Below the pieces are notes generated by a model. That model was not told the DNA's origin, did no database searches, and saw only the letters and a list, made by a program, of their open reading frames with translations. Positions 25,194-34,512 of a stretch of DNA of 40,560 bases are shown in pieces (the first letter of the stretch is position 1; each line of letters begins with the position of its first letter). The stretch spans positions 1 through 40,560 of the forward strand of contig PNIU01000008.1 of NCBI GenBank assembly GCA_002878035.1, given 5' to 3'. The translations under genes were made by a program, and so were the position numbers. This DNA comes from Sulfurihydrogenibium sp. (GTDB lineage Bacteria > Aquificota > Aquificia > Aquificales > Hydrogenothermaceae).

Positions 25194-26520
25194 TCTTATC
25201 TTTTAAAAAGTCTACTACATACTTTATTTTTCTATCTTTTTCCATCATCTCTTCAACTTTGTTGCAAGCGTTTATAATCGTAGAGTGGTTTTTTTTCTTA
25301 AAGTAGTTTGATATAGAAGATAAAGACTCGTCCGTTAAGATTTTTGATAGGTACATAGCAATTTGTCTTGCCAGTGTAAGATTTTTGTTTTTCTTATCAC
25401 TTAGTAGGTCTTTTTTGTCTATGTTAAAGTAAATACATACTTCGTCGATGATAGTTTCTACAGAGATAGATTTTACACTATCTAAGTTTACTATATCTTT
25501 TAAAACAGTCTTTGCAGTCTCTATATTCAAAGGTTTGCCCATTATTTCACAGTAAGCTTTGAGTCTTTTTATGGCTCCTTCAAGTTCTCTTACGCTGGAG
25601 TTTAGAAACTTAGATAAGAAGATTACAACTTCCGTTGGTATTTCTATGTTGTACTCTTTGGCTTTTTTATTTATTATTTTAATTTTACTTTCCATATCTG
25701 GTTTTGTTATTTCGACTATAAGACCGCTGTTAAATCTACTTATAAGTCTTTTTTCTAATCCTTTAAGGCTGTTTGGTGGTTTATCTGAAGAAAGGATTAT
25801 CTGTTTACCTGTGCTGTAAAGTAGGTTAAACACGTGGTAAAACTCTATCTGGGTTCTTTCTTTTCCGATTAGAAATTGAATATCATCTACAAGAAGTAAA
25901 TCTACGTCTTTATACCTTTTTCTAAATTCCAAAATCATTCCCTTTTGTATGTAGGAAAACATTTCAGAGGCAAAGGTGTCGGCTGTAGTGTAGATTACTT
26001 TAGCACTCTGATTTTTTCTTAAAAGATGGTAGGCTGTTGCGTGTAGCATATGGGTTTTTCCAAGGCCAACATCTCCGTATATAAATAGAGGGTTAAAAAT
26101 TTTTCCAAGGTTTTCTGCTACTGCTATACATGACTGGTAGGCAACTTTGTTATGGTTTCCTACAACCAAGTTATCAAATGTAAATTTAGGGTTTAAGGTT
26201 AGGTATCCGTAAAACTCTTTACTTTCTTCCTGAAGTTTCTCTTTTCTGTTTCCTTCGTTAAGGTCTTTTAAGGATATTACCTTTATGTTAACTTCTTTTC
26301 CAAAAACTTCCTTTGCTGAAAGGTTTAAATCGTCGTATATATCCGCTAAAATCCAAGTTTTATAAACGTTATCTGGTGTGTATATGTAAAGGTTGCTGTC
26401 TTTGAATTCTACGTAATCTAAGCTGGAAAGTAAGGAGTAGGTGTTTTCATCGACTTTTCCTCTAAGGTTGGAGAGTATTTTGTCCCATATTTGGTTGTTG
26501 GAAAACTCCATACCTTCCAT
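25174..26520 (-). CDS. dnaA: chromosomal replication initiator protein DnaA
   Basis: DnaA binds and opens the origin. All four domains are present in 448 residues: the N-terminal oligomerisation domain (1-80), a short linker (80-110), the AAA+ domain with Walker A GDVGLGKTH (149-157), Walker B LLLVDDIQF (208-216) and sensor/arginine region RLISRF (258-263), and the DNA-binding domain with signature KKKNHSTIINACNKV near the C-terminus. ATG 26520 is chosen because AAGG lies seven bases upstream; ATG 26511 is an alternative. dnaN is not adjacent and no DnaA-box cluster was found nearby, so the gene may not mark the origin. The 141-base upstream gap holds a promoter. Confidence 0.96.
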   Translation of the reverse strand: MEGMEFSNNQIWDKILSNLRGKVDENTYSLLSSLDYVEFKDSNLYIYTPDNVYKTWILADIYDDLNLSAKEVFGKEVNIKVISLKDLNEGNRKEKLQEESKEFYGYLTLNPKFTFDNLVVGNHNKVAYQSCIAVAENLGKIFNPLFIYGDVGLGKTHMLHATAYHLLRKNQSAKVIYTTADTFASEMFSYIQKGMILEFRKRYKDVDLLLVDDIQFLIGKERTQIEFYHVFNLLYSTGKQIILSSDKPPNSLKGLEKRLISRFNSGLIVEITKPDMESKIKIINKKAKEYNIEIPTEVVIFLSKFLNSSVRELEGAIKRLKAYCEIMGKPLNIETAKTVLKDIVNLDSVKSISVETIIDEVCIYFNIDKKDLLSDKKNKNLTLARQIAMYLSKILTDESLSSISNYFKKKNHSTIINACNKVEEMMEKDRKIKYVVDFLKDKIISQSD

Positions 26521-26593
26521 TTTATACCTTCTTTTATTGTTTTAGGGGTAAATATTATATTAAAAATTTTTAACGGATTATAAGCAAAATTTT

Positions 26594-26621
26594 TTGACTT
26601 GAAGAAATTTTATGGTAAAAT
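26594..26621 (+). promoter_or_regulatory. unexplained plus-strand promoter-like element in the dnaA leader
   Basis: TTGACT (26594-26599), 16 bases, TAAAAT (26616-26621) with TGG before it makes a good extended -10 promoter pointing away from dnaA, into the 3' end of the antisense 95-residue gene. A second pair, TTGACA (26651-26656) and TAAGAT (26675-26680), points the same way. No plus-strand gene follows. Confidence 0.3.
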
Positions 26622-26629
26622 ATAAGGAG

Positions 26630-26657
26630 TTTATATTGAATTTTATAAATTTGACAA
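26630..26657 (-). promoter_or_regulatory. probable dnaA promoter
   Basis: Minus strand: TTGTCA (26657-26652), 16 bases, TATAAA (26635-26630); each hexamer matches consensus at five of six bases. Transcription from about 26623 would give dnaA a leader of roughly 100 bases. The element lies just before the stop of the upstream 95-residue gene, so dnaA can be transcribed apart from the leuA operon. Confidence 0.45.
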
Positions 26658-26661
26658 TAAC

Positions 26662-26949
26662 TTAAATGCGGTAGTAAGATTTAAGAAAGTTTTTTAAATC
26701 TTCTCTTCTTTCGGTTATAACAAATACTTCCTGAACCGTTGAACCTTTCTTCATAAGAAGTTTGGCTCCTGTTTCTGTATCATACTGATATGTAATGACT
26801 TTTCTGCCACTTTGAGCTTTTGGGCTTGTGTATATTCTTCCCGGTATAATTGATTTAACAAGACCCTCTTCCACGAGGGTCTGTAGATCTTTTTCAAAGT
26901 CTTCTATAATTGAGTGTTCTCTTTTTATACCTTTTTTTCTGTATTTCAT
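26662..26949 (-). CDS. 95-residue protein, possibly DUF2103-like
   Basis: This is a small, basic, soluble protein. The core IIPGRIYTSP near residues 40-50 and GAKLLMKKGSTVQEVFVIT (residues 61-79) recall the uncharacterised DUF2103 family, but this is from memory and not certain. There are no cysteines or membrane segments. It starts one base after the transaldolase stop, so it belongs to the leuA-M23-transaldolase operon, and it is the last gene before the dnaA promoter. An 8-bp GC-rich inverted repeat (26861-26882) lies inside the gene. Confidence 0.75.
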   Translation of the reverse strand: MKYRKKGIKREHSIIEDFEKDLQTLVEEGLVKSIIPGRIYTSPKAQSGRKVITYQYDTETGAKLLMKKGSTVQEVFVITERREDLKNFLKSYYRI

Positions 26950-26950
26950 C

Positions 26951-27607
26951 TTAGAAAGGTTTTTCTGGGACGCTTTCCCAATCTTTTAAAAATCTTTCTA
27001 AACCGATGTCTGTAAGTGGGTGCTTTGTTAGTTGAGCTATGACACTGTATGGTATGGTTGCTATATCTGCTCCTATCATCGCAGATTCTAACACGTGTAT
27101 TGGGTTTCTGACAGAAGCTACGATTATTTCTGATTTAAACGAGTAGTTGTCTTTTATTGTTTTTATCTGTCTGATTAAGTCCATTCCTGTATGACTTATA
27201 TCGTCTAAACGACCTACGAAAGGTGATATGTAAGAAGCTCCAAGTTTCATAGCTAAAAGGGCTTGAGCTGGTGAAAATATTAAGGTTACGTTGGTTCTTA
27301 TACCGTTTCCTTCAAAATATTTTACTGCTTTTAGACCATCGCTTGTCATAGGTATCTTTATCACAACATTTTTTCCAAGCTTGGCTAACTGCTCTCCTTC
27401 TCTTACCATACCTTCAAAGTCTGTGCTTGCAACTTCAAGGCTTACCGGTTTATCTGGTATTTCTGCTAAAATCTCTTTGACTACTTCCATAAAAGGTCTT
27501 TTTGTTTTTGCTATTAACGTAGGGTTTGTTGTTACTCCATCTAAAAATCCAAGACTGTTTGCTTTTCTGATTTCTTCTATGTCTGCCGTGTCGATAAAAA
27601 ATTTCAT
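26951..27607 (-). CDS. tal: transaldolase, TalC/fructose-6-phosphate aldolase type
   Basis: This is a short-type transaldolase (218 residues) of the pentose phosphate pathway. It begins [20 protein letters not shown], followed by [11 protein letters not shown]. The Schiff-base lysine is Lys84 in NVVIKIPMT, followed by [15 protein letters not shown] and SPFVGRLDD. Enzymes of this size include both true transaldolase and fructose-6-phosphate aldolase; a Bacillus-like transaldolase role is the more common annotation. AGGAGG stands about nine bases before the ATG. It follows the M23 peptidase gene by 13 bases. Confidence 0.93.
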   Translation of the reverse strand: MKFFIDTADIEEIRKANSLGFLDGVTTNPTLIAKTKRPFMEVVKEILAEIPDKPVSLEVASTDFEGMVREGEQLAKLGKNVVIKIPMTSDGLKAVKYFEGNGIRTNVTLIFSPAQALLAMKLGASYISPFVGRLDDISHTGMDLIRQIKTIKDNYSFKSEIIVASVRNPIHVLESAMIGADIATIPYSVIAQLTKHPLTDIGLERFLKDWESVPEKPF

Positions 27608-27620
27608 ATACCTATACCTC

Positions 27621-28904
27621 CTACTTTTTATAGTTATCGTAAAATCTTGTATTCAACCATTTGATATCAAACCATTCTATTGGGTTTACTTCTATACCGT
27701 CAACCAAGACTCCGTAGTGTAAGTGGTCTCCTACTGCTAAACCTGTTGCTCCCGTTTTTCCTATTAACTGACCTTTTTTAACTTTTTCTCCTTCTTTAAC
27801 GTTTATCTGACTTAGATGTGAGTATAGGGTATAGATACAAAGGCCATGGTCTATAATTATACTGTTACCGTATATTCCTAAGAACCCTGCAAAAACTACT
27901 TCTCCATTGTTGGAAGCTTTAACGTCTGCATTTTTTACAGATGCAAAATCAAAACCTTTGTGGTAGGCATCTGCTCCTTCTATTATTTGACCGTTGTATC
28001 TATATTTTCTGTAGTCTGCAAAGCCACCAAGCTTTGCCGAGTTTTCTAAGTAAATAAAGTCTCCTTCAAACATAGGGTAAAGGTTTTTACATTCGGAAGT
28101 TTTTTTATGTATTAGGTCTTCGTTTCTTTTTCTAACTTGAACGTTAACGTATCTAAACAGTTCTACAGGGTCTTGAATGTTTTTATCGGAAAGAGGTTTT
28201 ACCTTTGTTTGAATAAAGTTGTCATCTAAGTCTAAAATTGACTTTGCGTAGTTTATCCATTTAAAGTTTATATTTAAAGAGTGTGTGCTTTTATTGTCTG
28301 CGTAGTCTGAAACTGTAAGAGTTACTGGTTTTGGTGAGTCAAAGTAGTAAGGAAGGCTAAAAGGACATACATACTTCTGGTTTAGATTTAAACATTTAAA
28401 CGGAACATCTCCGACGTAAACTTGTGCATTTTTTATGTTTTCGTTGCTTTGGAAAAAGACAAAACCTGTTCCACCGTTTATCATATTTGATGTGTAATTT
28501 AATATGGATATGGTAGGTGGAGTAAAGTCAAAGGTGACATCTTTCGTAAAGACAGTCTTATTTCTTAGTAAAGAGTTATCTCTAACTTCCACTACTATGG
28601 AGCCTTTACCTTCCAGAATACCATACTTCTTGGGTTCAAGTTTTATAGTCAGGCTTTCTTCTTTCTTACCGTCTAAGTTAGCATCGTAAACTTTTATGCT
28701 TGTATTTCCTTGGTTTATGTAAACCTTAACGTCCTTTAATCCGGGTTTTTCGTCCTTAAGTAGTAATACTACGTTTGAAGATTGTCCTACAAAAGGGGCA
28801 CTTTTATACTCTACAGTAGGCTTTGAAAAGTTTAAAATACCAGAAAGAAATCCTAAAACTAAGATTAATAAAACCGCAACAAAAAGAAATACAACCTTTT
28901 TCAT
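27621..28904 (-). CDS. membrane-anchored M23 family peptidase
   Basis: This is a peptidoglycan endopeptidase or activator of the LytM/M23 family. The 427 residues have an N-terminal membrane anchor (about 4-24) and a long periplasmic region (25-300) that looks like beta-sandwich repeats. The C-terminal zinc domain has ligands His315 and Asp319 (HKGFD), His363 (YSH) and His396 in GDHLHYG. All catalytic residues are present, so it is probably active rather than a degenerate activator. The ATG directly abuts the leuA stop, and GGAG inside leuA is the ribosome site. It may also be wrongly split from export; no cleavage site is obvious. Confidence 0.9.
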   Translation of the reverse strand: MKKVVFLFVAVLLILVLGFLSGILNFSKPTVEYKSAPFVGQSSNVVLLLKDEKPGLKDVKVYINQGNTSIKVYDANLDGKKEESLTIKLEPKKYGILEGKGSIVVEVRDNSLLRNKTVFTKDVTFDFTPPTISILNYTSNMINGGTGFVFFQSNENIKNAQVYVGDVPFKCLNLNQKYVCPFSLPYYFDSPKPVTLTVSDYADNKSTHSLNINFKWINYAKSILDLDDNFIQTKVKPLSDKNIQDPVELFRYVNVQVRKRNEDLIHKKTSECKNLYPMFEGDFIYLENSAKLGGFADYRKYRYNGQIIEGADAYHKGFDFASVKNADVKASNNGEVVFAGFLGIYGNSIIIDHGLCIYTLYSHLSQINVKEGEKVKKGQLIGKTGATGLAVGDHLHYGVLVDGIEVNPIEWFDIKWLNTRFYDNYKK

Positions 28905-30455
28905 CTACACTCCTTCAGATATCCTTTTTTCCATGAAGGCTTTTCTTGCAACATACTTGTTGTAAGCGTCTATGTAGGCTTTAAGGCTTGCTTCTATAAT
29001 GTCTGTTGATGTGCCTTTTCCAGATGCTACGTAATCTGTATCATCAAACCTGACTAAAACTCTCACTTCTCCCATAGCATCTTTTCCAGAGGATAAGGAC
29101 CTTATAGTGTAATCTAAAAGTTTTCCTTTTATACCAAGGGCTTTTTCGGTTGCGTTGATTACACTATCAATAGGTCCATCTCCGCATGCCGTAGACACTA
29201 TCTCTTCTCCATCTTTCTCTAATTTAACTGTAGCCGATGGAATAACGTTATCTCCGCTTAAAACGTGGAAGTATTTAACTTTAACTTCGTTTTCAAAGAA
29301 GGAAAACTCTTCCAGTATGAGAGCTTCTATGTCTTCATCGAAAACTTCCTTCTTTTTATCTGCTAACTTTTTAAATTTTGCAAACAAAGTATCTATCTCA
29401 GAATCTGATAAGTTTGTGTATCCAAGTTCTTGTAGTCTTGTTTTAAAGGCGTGTCTTCCAGAGTGTTTACCTAAAACGATTTTTGATTTAGGCACTCCTA
29501 CATCTTCCGCTCTCATTATTTCGTAAGTTTCTCTATGGGCAAGGATACCGTGCTGGTGTATGCCGGCTTCGTGGGCAAAAGCGTTGTCTCCAACGATAGC
29601 TTTGTTAGGCTGGACGAAACTGCCAGTGATTCTACACAGTAATCTACTTGTTTTGTAAATCTCTTTAGTATTTATAGCTGTGTATATACCTTTGAAGTAG
29701 TCATGTCTTACTTTTATGGCCATAACTACTTCTTCCAAAGCCGCGTTTCCTGCTCTCTCTCCTATACCGTTTATAGTAGCGTGAACCTGTCTTGCTCCGT
29801 TTTTGACGGCTGCTAAAGAGTTTGCTACTGCAAGACCTAAATCGTTATGACAGTGGACACTGATAACGGCTTTGTCTATGTTTGGAACGTTGTTTTTTAT
29901 ATCGGCTATAAGCTGACCAAACTCTTCTGGAATAGCATAGCCTACAGTATCTGGAACGTTTATAGTTTTTGCTCCGGCTTTTATAACGGCTTCAAAAATT
30001 CTGTATAGAAACTCTCTCTCTGACCTAACGGCATCTTCGGCCGAAAATTCTACATCGTCAGTGTATTTAAGAGCATACTTTACGGCTTCTACGGCTCTTT
30101 CAACAACTTCGTCAGGTGTCATTTTCAACTTGTATTGCATGTGTATAGGAGATGTGGCTATAAACGTGTGTATTCTTCTGTTTTCAGTGTAGGATAAAGC
30201 TTCTCCGGCTTTGTCTATATCTGATTGTAAAGCCCTTGCTAAAGAACAGACTTTAGCGTTTTTGACTTCCTGAGCTACTCTTTTAACTGCTTCAAAATCT
30301 CCTTCAGAAGCTGCGGCAAAACCGGCTTCTATAACATCTACTCCAAGTTTTTCAAGTTGCAGAGCCATTTTAACCTTTTCTTCAACTGTCATAGAAAATC
30401 CGGGTGCCTGTTCTCCATCTCTCAACGTTGTATCAAATATGATTAATTTCTCCAT
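28905..30455 (-). CDS. leuA: 2-isopropylmalate synthase
   Basis: LeuA condenses acetyl-CoA with 2-oxoisovalerate, the first committed step of leucine synthesis. The DRE-TIM barrel signature is FDTTLRDGEQAPGFSM (residues 7-22, with Arg12 and Asp13), the metal site is VHCHNDLG, and GIGERAGNAALEEV follows. The C-terminal regulatory (LeuA dimer) domain spans about 390-510, so leucine feedback is expected. I start it at ATG 30455 because GGAGG (30465-30461) lies five bases upstream; an upstream in-frame TTG at 30467 would put that ribosome site inside the gene. It is the first gene of the operon and has a good promoter. Confidence 0.97.
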   Translation of the reverse strand: MEKLIIFDTTLRDGEQAPGFSMTVEEKVKMALQLEKLGVDVIEAGFAAASEGDFEAVKRVAQEVKNAKVCSLARALQSDIDKAGEALSYTENRRIHTFIATSPIHMQYKLKMTPDEVVERAVEAVKYALKYTDDVEFSAEDAVRSEREFLYRIFEAVIKAGAKTINVPDTVGYAIPEEFGQLIADIKNNVPNIDKAVISVHCHNDLGLAVANSLAAVKNGARQVHATINGIGERAGNAALEEVVMAIKVRHDYFKGIYTAINTKEIYKTSRLLCRITGSFVQPNKAIVGDNAFAHEAGIHQHGILAHRETYEIMRAEDVGVPKSKIVLGKHSGRHAFKTRLQELGYTNLSDSEIDTLFAKFKKLADKKKEVFDEDIEALILEEFSFFENEVKVKYFHVLSGDNVIPSATVKLEKDGEEIVSTACGDGPIDSVINATEKALGIKGKLLDYTIRSLSSGKDAMGEVRVLVRFDDTDYVASGKGTSTDIIEASLKAYIDAYNKYVARKAFMEKRISEGV

Positions 30456-30498
30456 TGTATCCTCCAAGCTTTTTAAAAATAATTATCAATAAGGAAAA

Positions 30499-30527
30499 AA
30501 TATAATACCACAAAAAGATTATATCAA
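30499..30527 (-). promoter_or_regulatory. leuA promoter, -35 over the stop codon of the RND pump gene
   Basis: Minus strand: TTGATA (30527-30522), 17 bases, TATATT (30504-30499); both hexamers match consensus at five of six bases. The start point would be near 30492, giving a leader of about 37 bases. The -35 covers the TGA of the upstream RND gene (30526-30524), and no terminator separates the two transcription units. Confidence 0.55.
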
Positions 30528-33500
30528 TGATTCAAAAGCCTTGCCAAAAAGTGGAAGAAAAGAGGTATTATTAGTAGATTTACGAATATGGCAAATAATA
30601 AACCTCCTATCATGCTTATAGCAAGGTCTTGAAGTATCTGGGTGCCACTTCCTATAGCTAACGCTATCGGTAGCATAGCAAAGGCGTTTGAAAGCATAGT
30701 CATAGTTATAGGTCTAAACCTACTTGCAGTTGCGTAAAGTATTCTATTTTCTATCTTTTCTTCTGGTGAATTTTTATAAAAATCAAAAATTAAGACGTTG
30801 TTGTTTATAACGATACTTAAGACTATAAGCATACCTATAAGTCCAGTTATATCAAGTGGCTTTCCAGTTATAAAAAGTGCCACTAAAACTCCAGTTAGGG
30901 TTAACACTACGGCAAGGAGAATGGATAACGTAATTTTAAAATCTACAAATAGAATCATAACAAAAATACCTATAAACGTGATGGCTGCTAAAATAACAAG
31001 CATTAAATTTTTGAATGATTCCTGTTGTTGTCTGTAAAATCCAGACACGACTGGCGTTATATCTGACGGTAGGTTTGCCTCTTGAATAGTTTGGTTTACA
31101 ACTTTCACGGCATCTGACATATTATTACCTTTAAACCTGACGGTAATAACGGCAACAGGAGATAGATTGTAGTGGGTAACTTCTGGAACATTACTTTTAT
31201 AAGAAACTTCTGCAACTTCAGACAAAGGTATAAACCTTCCAACTGTGTTTGAATAAACTTTCATACTTTCTGGGTTTAAAAACTGTTGTTTGTCTGTAGA
31301 AATTAATCTAAGGTTTATCACTTTTTCACCGTAAACGATATTTCCTACTACACTGCCCCAGTAAGCGTTGTAAAGTTGCTGGTAAAGGTCGTTTAAACTT
31401 AAGCCGTATATACTTTGAGCTTCTGGTTTTAACCTTATCCTTATCTCTCCAGAGGAGAAAGCCGTTTTTAGGTTTACTTCTTCCAGTAAAGGTTTTTCTC
31501 TTAGCATATCTCTTAGTTTAAAACCGTAGCTTACCAGTTTGTCAGGGTCGTAACCGTAAAGTAAAACCGATATAGGAGCTTCTTCCCCAAGAATATCTGC
31601 TAATCTATCCTCTATAACTTGTGGAAGGTCGAATTCTTCAAGGTTGTTAAACTTATCTTCTATCCTTTTTCTAACTTCTTCCTTTATCTCAAATATACTT
31701 CTGCTTTTGTTTTCCTTTAAAACTACCAAAAAGTCTCCAACGTTTGGCTGTTCTGTCACGTGTCCAAGGGAAGTGCCTATCCTTAAAGTCCAGTTTTTTA
31801 CTTCTGGAATCGAGTTTAAAATCTTTCCCATTTCCATAGCAGTTTTGTAAGACTCTTCTAAAGAAGTTCCGGCTGGAAGTGTAAAATCTACAACGAAACT
31901 TCCTTCATCCCACTTTGGCAGAAAAGTTGCAGGAATAGACCTGTAAAGTAGAAATCCTGATAACATTACAACAAAAACCAGCACTACGGCTATAAAGTCA
32001 TACTTAAAAAGTCTTTCTAAGAACTTTTCATAGCGTTTTTCCAATCTGGTTATAAAGTCTTCTTTACTTTCGAAACGGTTAGGTAAAAGTATGTATGCAA
32101 TTACTGGAACTAAAAAGATTGCAGCAATTTGAGAAACGATGTAAGTTAAAACTAAAACCAAAGCTAACTGTTTTAAAAATACTCCAACGACACCGGGTAC
32201 AAAAAGCAGTGGCAAGAAAACCAAAGTAGATATTAAAGTTGCACCGGTCATTATAGGAAGTATCTCTTTAGAACCGTCTATTATTGCCGTTAGTTTATCC
32301 TTTCCATACTTTAGATGTCTGTCTATGTTTTCAACTACGATTATAACGTGGTCTACTAAACCACCTATAGCGGCGGCCATACCACCGAGAGAAAATAAGT
32401 TAAAATCTAAACCTAAAACTTTTATACCTATAATCGTTATAAAAAAGACCATCGGAAGAATCAGTAAAGTTGCGAAGGAAATTTTAACTTTTCTTAAAAA
32501 GATAAACAGAATCACAACGGCTATAATGCTACCTAATACGATAGCATCTCTTACACTTTTTATAGACTCTTTTATAAATACAGAAGAGTCGTAAGATTTG
32601 TATATTTTAACTCCTTCTTTTTCTAAGCTTTTGTTTATAATGTCAATCTGCCTATCTACGTTTTGGATAACGGTTGTTGTATCTGCGTCCGGTTGTCTTA
32701 GTATGTTAAATACAACGGCATTTTTTACATTTGAAAAACCAGAAGTAGCCCTTGAAGGGTATTTAGAGTTTACGATGACGGCTACGTCTGAAAGGTTTAT
32801 GTATCTACCGTTAGAAAGTGGTATTTTTACATCTAAAAGTTTGTAAACGTCTTCAGGCTTTTGGTAGAGAGTGACTATATACTGTTTGTTTAATAAGTCA
32901 GAAACACCTAAAAAATCTATCTTAGTTTGGTTGTAAATTACAGATTTTAAGTAATCTAAGGAAATGTTGTAGTTGTTTAACTTGTCTGTATCGACTACGA
33001 TGTGAAACTCTTGCCATTGTGGGGCTTTTATCTCAAGGTCGTAAACGCCGGGTATTGATATTATCAAAGGTTTTATCTTGTAGTAAAGTATATCGGTAAG
33101 TTCGGTTTGTGATTTAGTGTCTGAACTTATAGCGTATATACCGATAGGATACATACTCGGAGTAGCCTGCCTTACAACTACCTTAGCCGTTGATGGTATA
33201 ACGTTTTTTAACTCACTTACCCTTGCTAAAACAAGCTGATATGCCGTAAACGGGTTTGTAGACCAGTTAAAGTAAAGGTTTATCTCTACCGAACCTATAG
33301 ATGTTTTAGAGACTATCTTCTCTACACCTTGAACCGTTTTAAGCGACTCTTCTGCAGGTTTTGTTATTTCAAGTAGCATCTGTTTTGTAGGAGTGTAACC
33401 GTTCTCTATTGCAACCTCAACCCTTGGAAAGTAAACGTTTGGAAATATATCCTTCGTTACAGAGTTAGACGTGTAATAACCAATAATACCAAACATTAAG

Positions 33501-33562
33501 AATATAAGTATAACTGCAACCTTTCTTCTAATAAGAAATACGAAAAAGTCTTTAGAATTCAT
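30524..33562 (-). CDS. RND efflux pump of atypical type
   Basis: This 1012-residue pump is the motor of the second tripartite exporter. It has the RND plan: helix at about 12-32, periplasmic domain, helix bundle 335-490, second periplasmic domain from about 545, and a last bundle. The proton-relay region reads GGLVDHVIIVVEN, with Asp404, His405 and Glu411. It differs from the HME form (DFGxxVDxxxxxxE), because the first Asp is absent, and from the HAE form (VDDAIVVVEN), because the second Asp is His. The substrate is therefore uncertain; the class is nearest to CzcA/AcrB-like exporters of acidophile/thermophile type. It overlaps the adaptor by four bases and is the last gene of its operon. 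Confidence 0.88.
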   Translation of the reverse strand: MNSKDFFVFLIRRKVAVILIFLMFGIIGYYTSNSVTKDIFPNVYFPRVEVAIENGYTPTKQMLLEITKPAEESLKTVQGVEKIVSKTSIGSVEINLYFNWSTNPFTAYQLVLARVSELKNVIPSTAKVVVRQATPSMYPIGIYAISSDTKSQTELTDILYYKIKPLIISIPGVYDLEIKAPQWQEFHIVVDTDKLNNYNISLDYLKSVIYNQTKIDFLGVSDLLNKQYIVTLYQKPEDVYKLLDVKIPLSNGRYINLSDVAVIVNSKYPSRATSGFSNVKNAVVFNILRQPDADTTTVIQNVDRQIDIINKSLEKEGVKIYKSYDSSVFIKESIKSVRDAIVLGSIIAVVILFIFLRKVKISFATLLILPMVFFITIIGIKVLGLDFNLFSLGGMAAAIGGLVDHVIIVVENIDRHLKYGKDKLTAIIDGSKEILPIMTGATLISTLVFLPLLFVPGVVGVFLKQLALVLVLTYIVSQIAAIFLVPVIAYILLPNRFESKEDFITRLEKRYEKFLERLFKYDFIAVVLVFVVMLSGFLLYRSIPATFLPKWDEGSFVVDFTLPAGTSLEESYKTAMEMGKILNSIPEVKNWTLRIGTSLGHVTEQPNVGDFLVVLKENKSRSIFEIKEEVRKRIEDKFNNLEEFDLPQVIEDRLADILGEEAPISVLLYGYDPDKLVSYGFKLRDMLREKPLLEEVNLKTAFSSGEIRIRLKPEAQSIYGLSLNDLYQQLYNAYWGSVVGNIVYGEKVINLRLISTDKQQFLNPESMKVYSNTVGRFIPLSEVAEVSYKSNVPEVTHYNLSPVAVITVRFKGNNMSDAVKVVNQTIQEANLPSDITPVVSGFYRQQQESFKNLMLVILAAITFIGIFVMILFVDFKITLSILLAVVLTLTGVLVALFITGKPLDITGLIGMLIVLSIVINNNVLIFDFYKNSPEEKIENRILYATASRFRPITMTMLSNAFAMLPIALAIGSGTQILQDLAISMIGGLLFAIFVNLLIIPLFFHFLARLLNH

Positions 33563-34512
33563 TTAACTTTAACCTCATCACCATCTTTCAGATTACCTGA
33601 AACGATGACGAAATCTCCCTCATCTTTCATAACGTTAACTTTTTCTTTTAACTCTTTACCGTTTGACACCTTAAACACAAAAAAGCCTTTATCTTCCAAC
33701 ACCAGAGATTTTTTAGGAATTTTAAAGCCAGACAAACCATCTATATACAACGTTATACTCTGTCTGTAGTTTAAAGGTAAATCTATAACCTTCTCTGAAT
33801 AAGTTTTAACTTTAACAAGGTTTCCTTCGGAAACGGGAACTATCTCTTTTACGTTTAGAGTGATTAAATCATCGTTTAACTTTGCACTTAAAACTTTTTT
33901 AGATTTTATTAAGTTTAAATACTCGACTGGAACGTAAAGGTATAAAAAGTTTGAGTTTTGGTTGTAAACTGTAGCGATTGGGGTTCCTACAGTTACATAC
34001 TGACCTTCTGGAACGATGTTAAGAATATAACCTTCACAGTTAGAAAAAAGTTTAAAGTTGCTTTTTTGGATACTGTAGGTTTTTAGCTGGGCTTTTAACG
34101 TTTCAAGCTCTGATTTTTTTAGAGAAATACTGTTTTTAATATCTAAGATATCGTTTTTTGAAGCTAAACCTAAGTTGTAAAGGTTTTCGTAGTTTTCAAG
34201 TTTTTTTGTTAGGTTTTGTATCTCAGTTTGAGTAATCTCAATCCTTTTTACAGTTGATTGAATGTTTGAGTCTAAAAACTCGTTTTTAAAGCTACCTATC
34301 ACCTGTCCGATTTTTACTCTATCACCGACAGAAACGAAAGAATGAAAGTAACCTTCCGTTTTTGAAGTTATGGCACACTGCTTACCAGACTCTACCTGAC
34401 CTGAAACTTGAACCTGTATCTGTGTTTTAACAGGTATAACCTTAAAAGTATCCAAACCAAAAGAACCTTTAAAACTAAAAAACGTAAAAATTAAAAACCA
34501 TAAGAGTCTCAT
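33559..34512 (-). CDS. RND periplasmic adaptor protein
   Basis: The 317-residue membrane-fusion protein has an N-terminal signal sequence (about 1-19) without a lipobox. The lipoyl-like half SGQVESGKQCAITSKTEG precedes SVGDRVKIGQVIG. A helical hairpin (about 80-145) follows, then the second half YILNIVPEGQYVTVGTPIATV, then a beta-barrel domain. It should connect the pump at 30524-33562 with the TolC-like protein at 34509-35726. ATGA overlaps on both sides show coupled translation. It lacks the lipid anchor of the adaptor in the first efflux operon. Confidence 0.85.
   Translation of the reverse strand: MRLLWFLIFTFFSFKGSFGLDTFKVIPVKTQIQVQVSGQVESGKQCAITSKTEGYFHSFVSVGDRVKIGQVIGSFKNEFLDSNIQSTVKRIEITQTEIQNLTKKLENYENLYNLGLASKNDILDIKNSISLKKSELETLKAQLKTYSIQKSNFKLFSNCEGYILNIVPEGQYVTVGTPIATVYNQNSNFLYLYVPVEYLNLIKSKKVLSAKLNDDLITLNVKEIVPVSEGNLVKVKTYSEKVIDLPLNYRQSITLYIDGLSGFKIPKKSLVLEDKGFFVFKVSNGKELKEKVNVMKDEGDFVIVSGNLKDGDEVKVK

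Noticed and set aside
26521-26661. oriC next to dnaA
   Set aside because: AT-rich, but no TTATCCACA-like boxes and no dnaN nearby; promoter elements explain the gap better.
27291-27722. 143-residue open frame antisense to the transaldolase and M23 genes
   Set aside because: No ribosome site or recognisable domain; both real genes are fully supported.
29155-29526. 123-residue open frame antisense to leuA
   Set aside because: Ser/Leu-rich shadow of a conserved enzyme gene.
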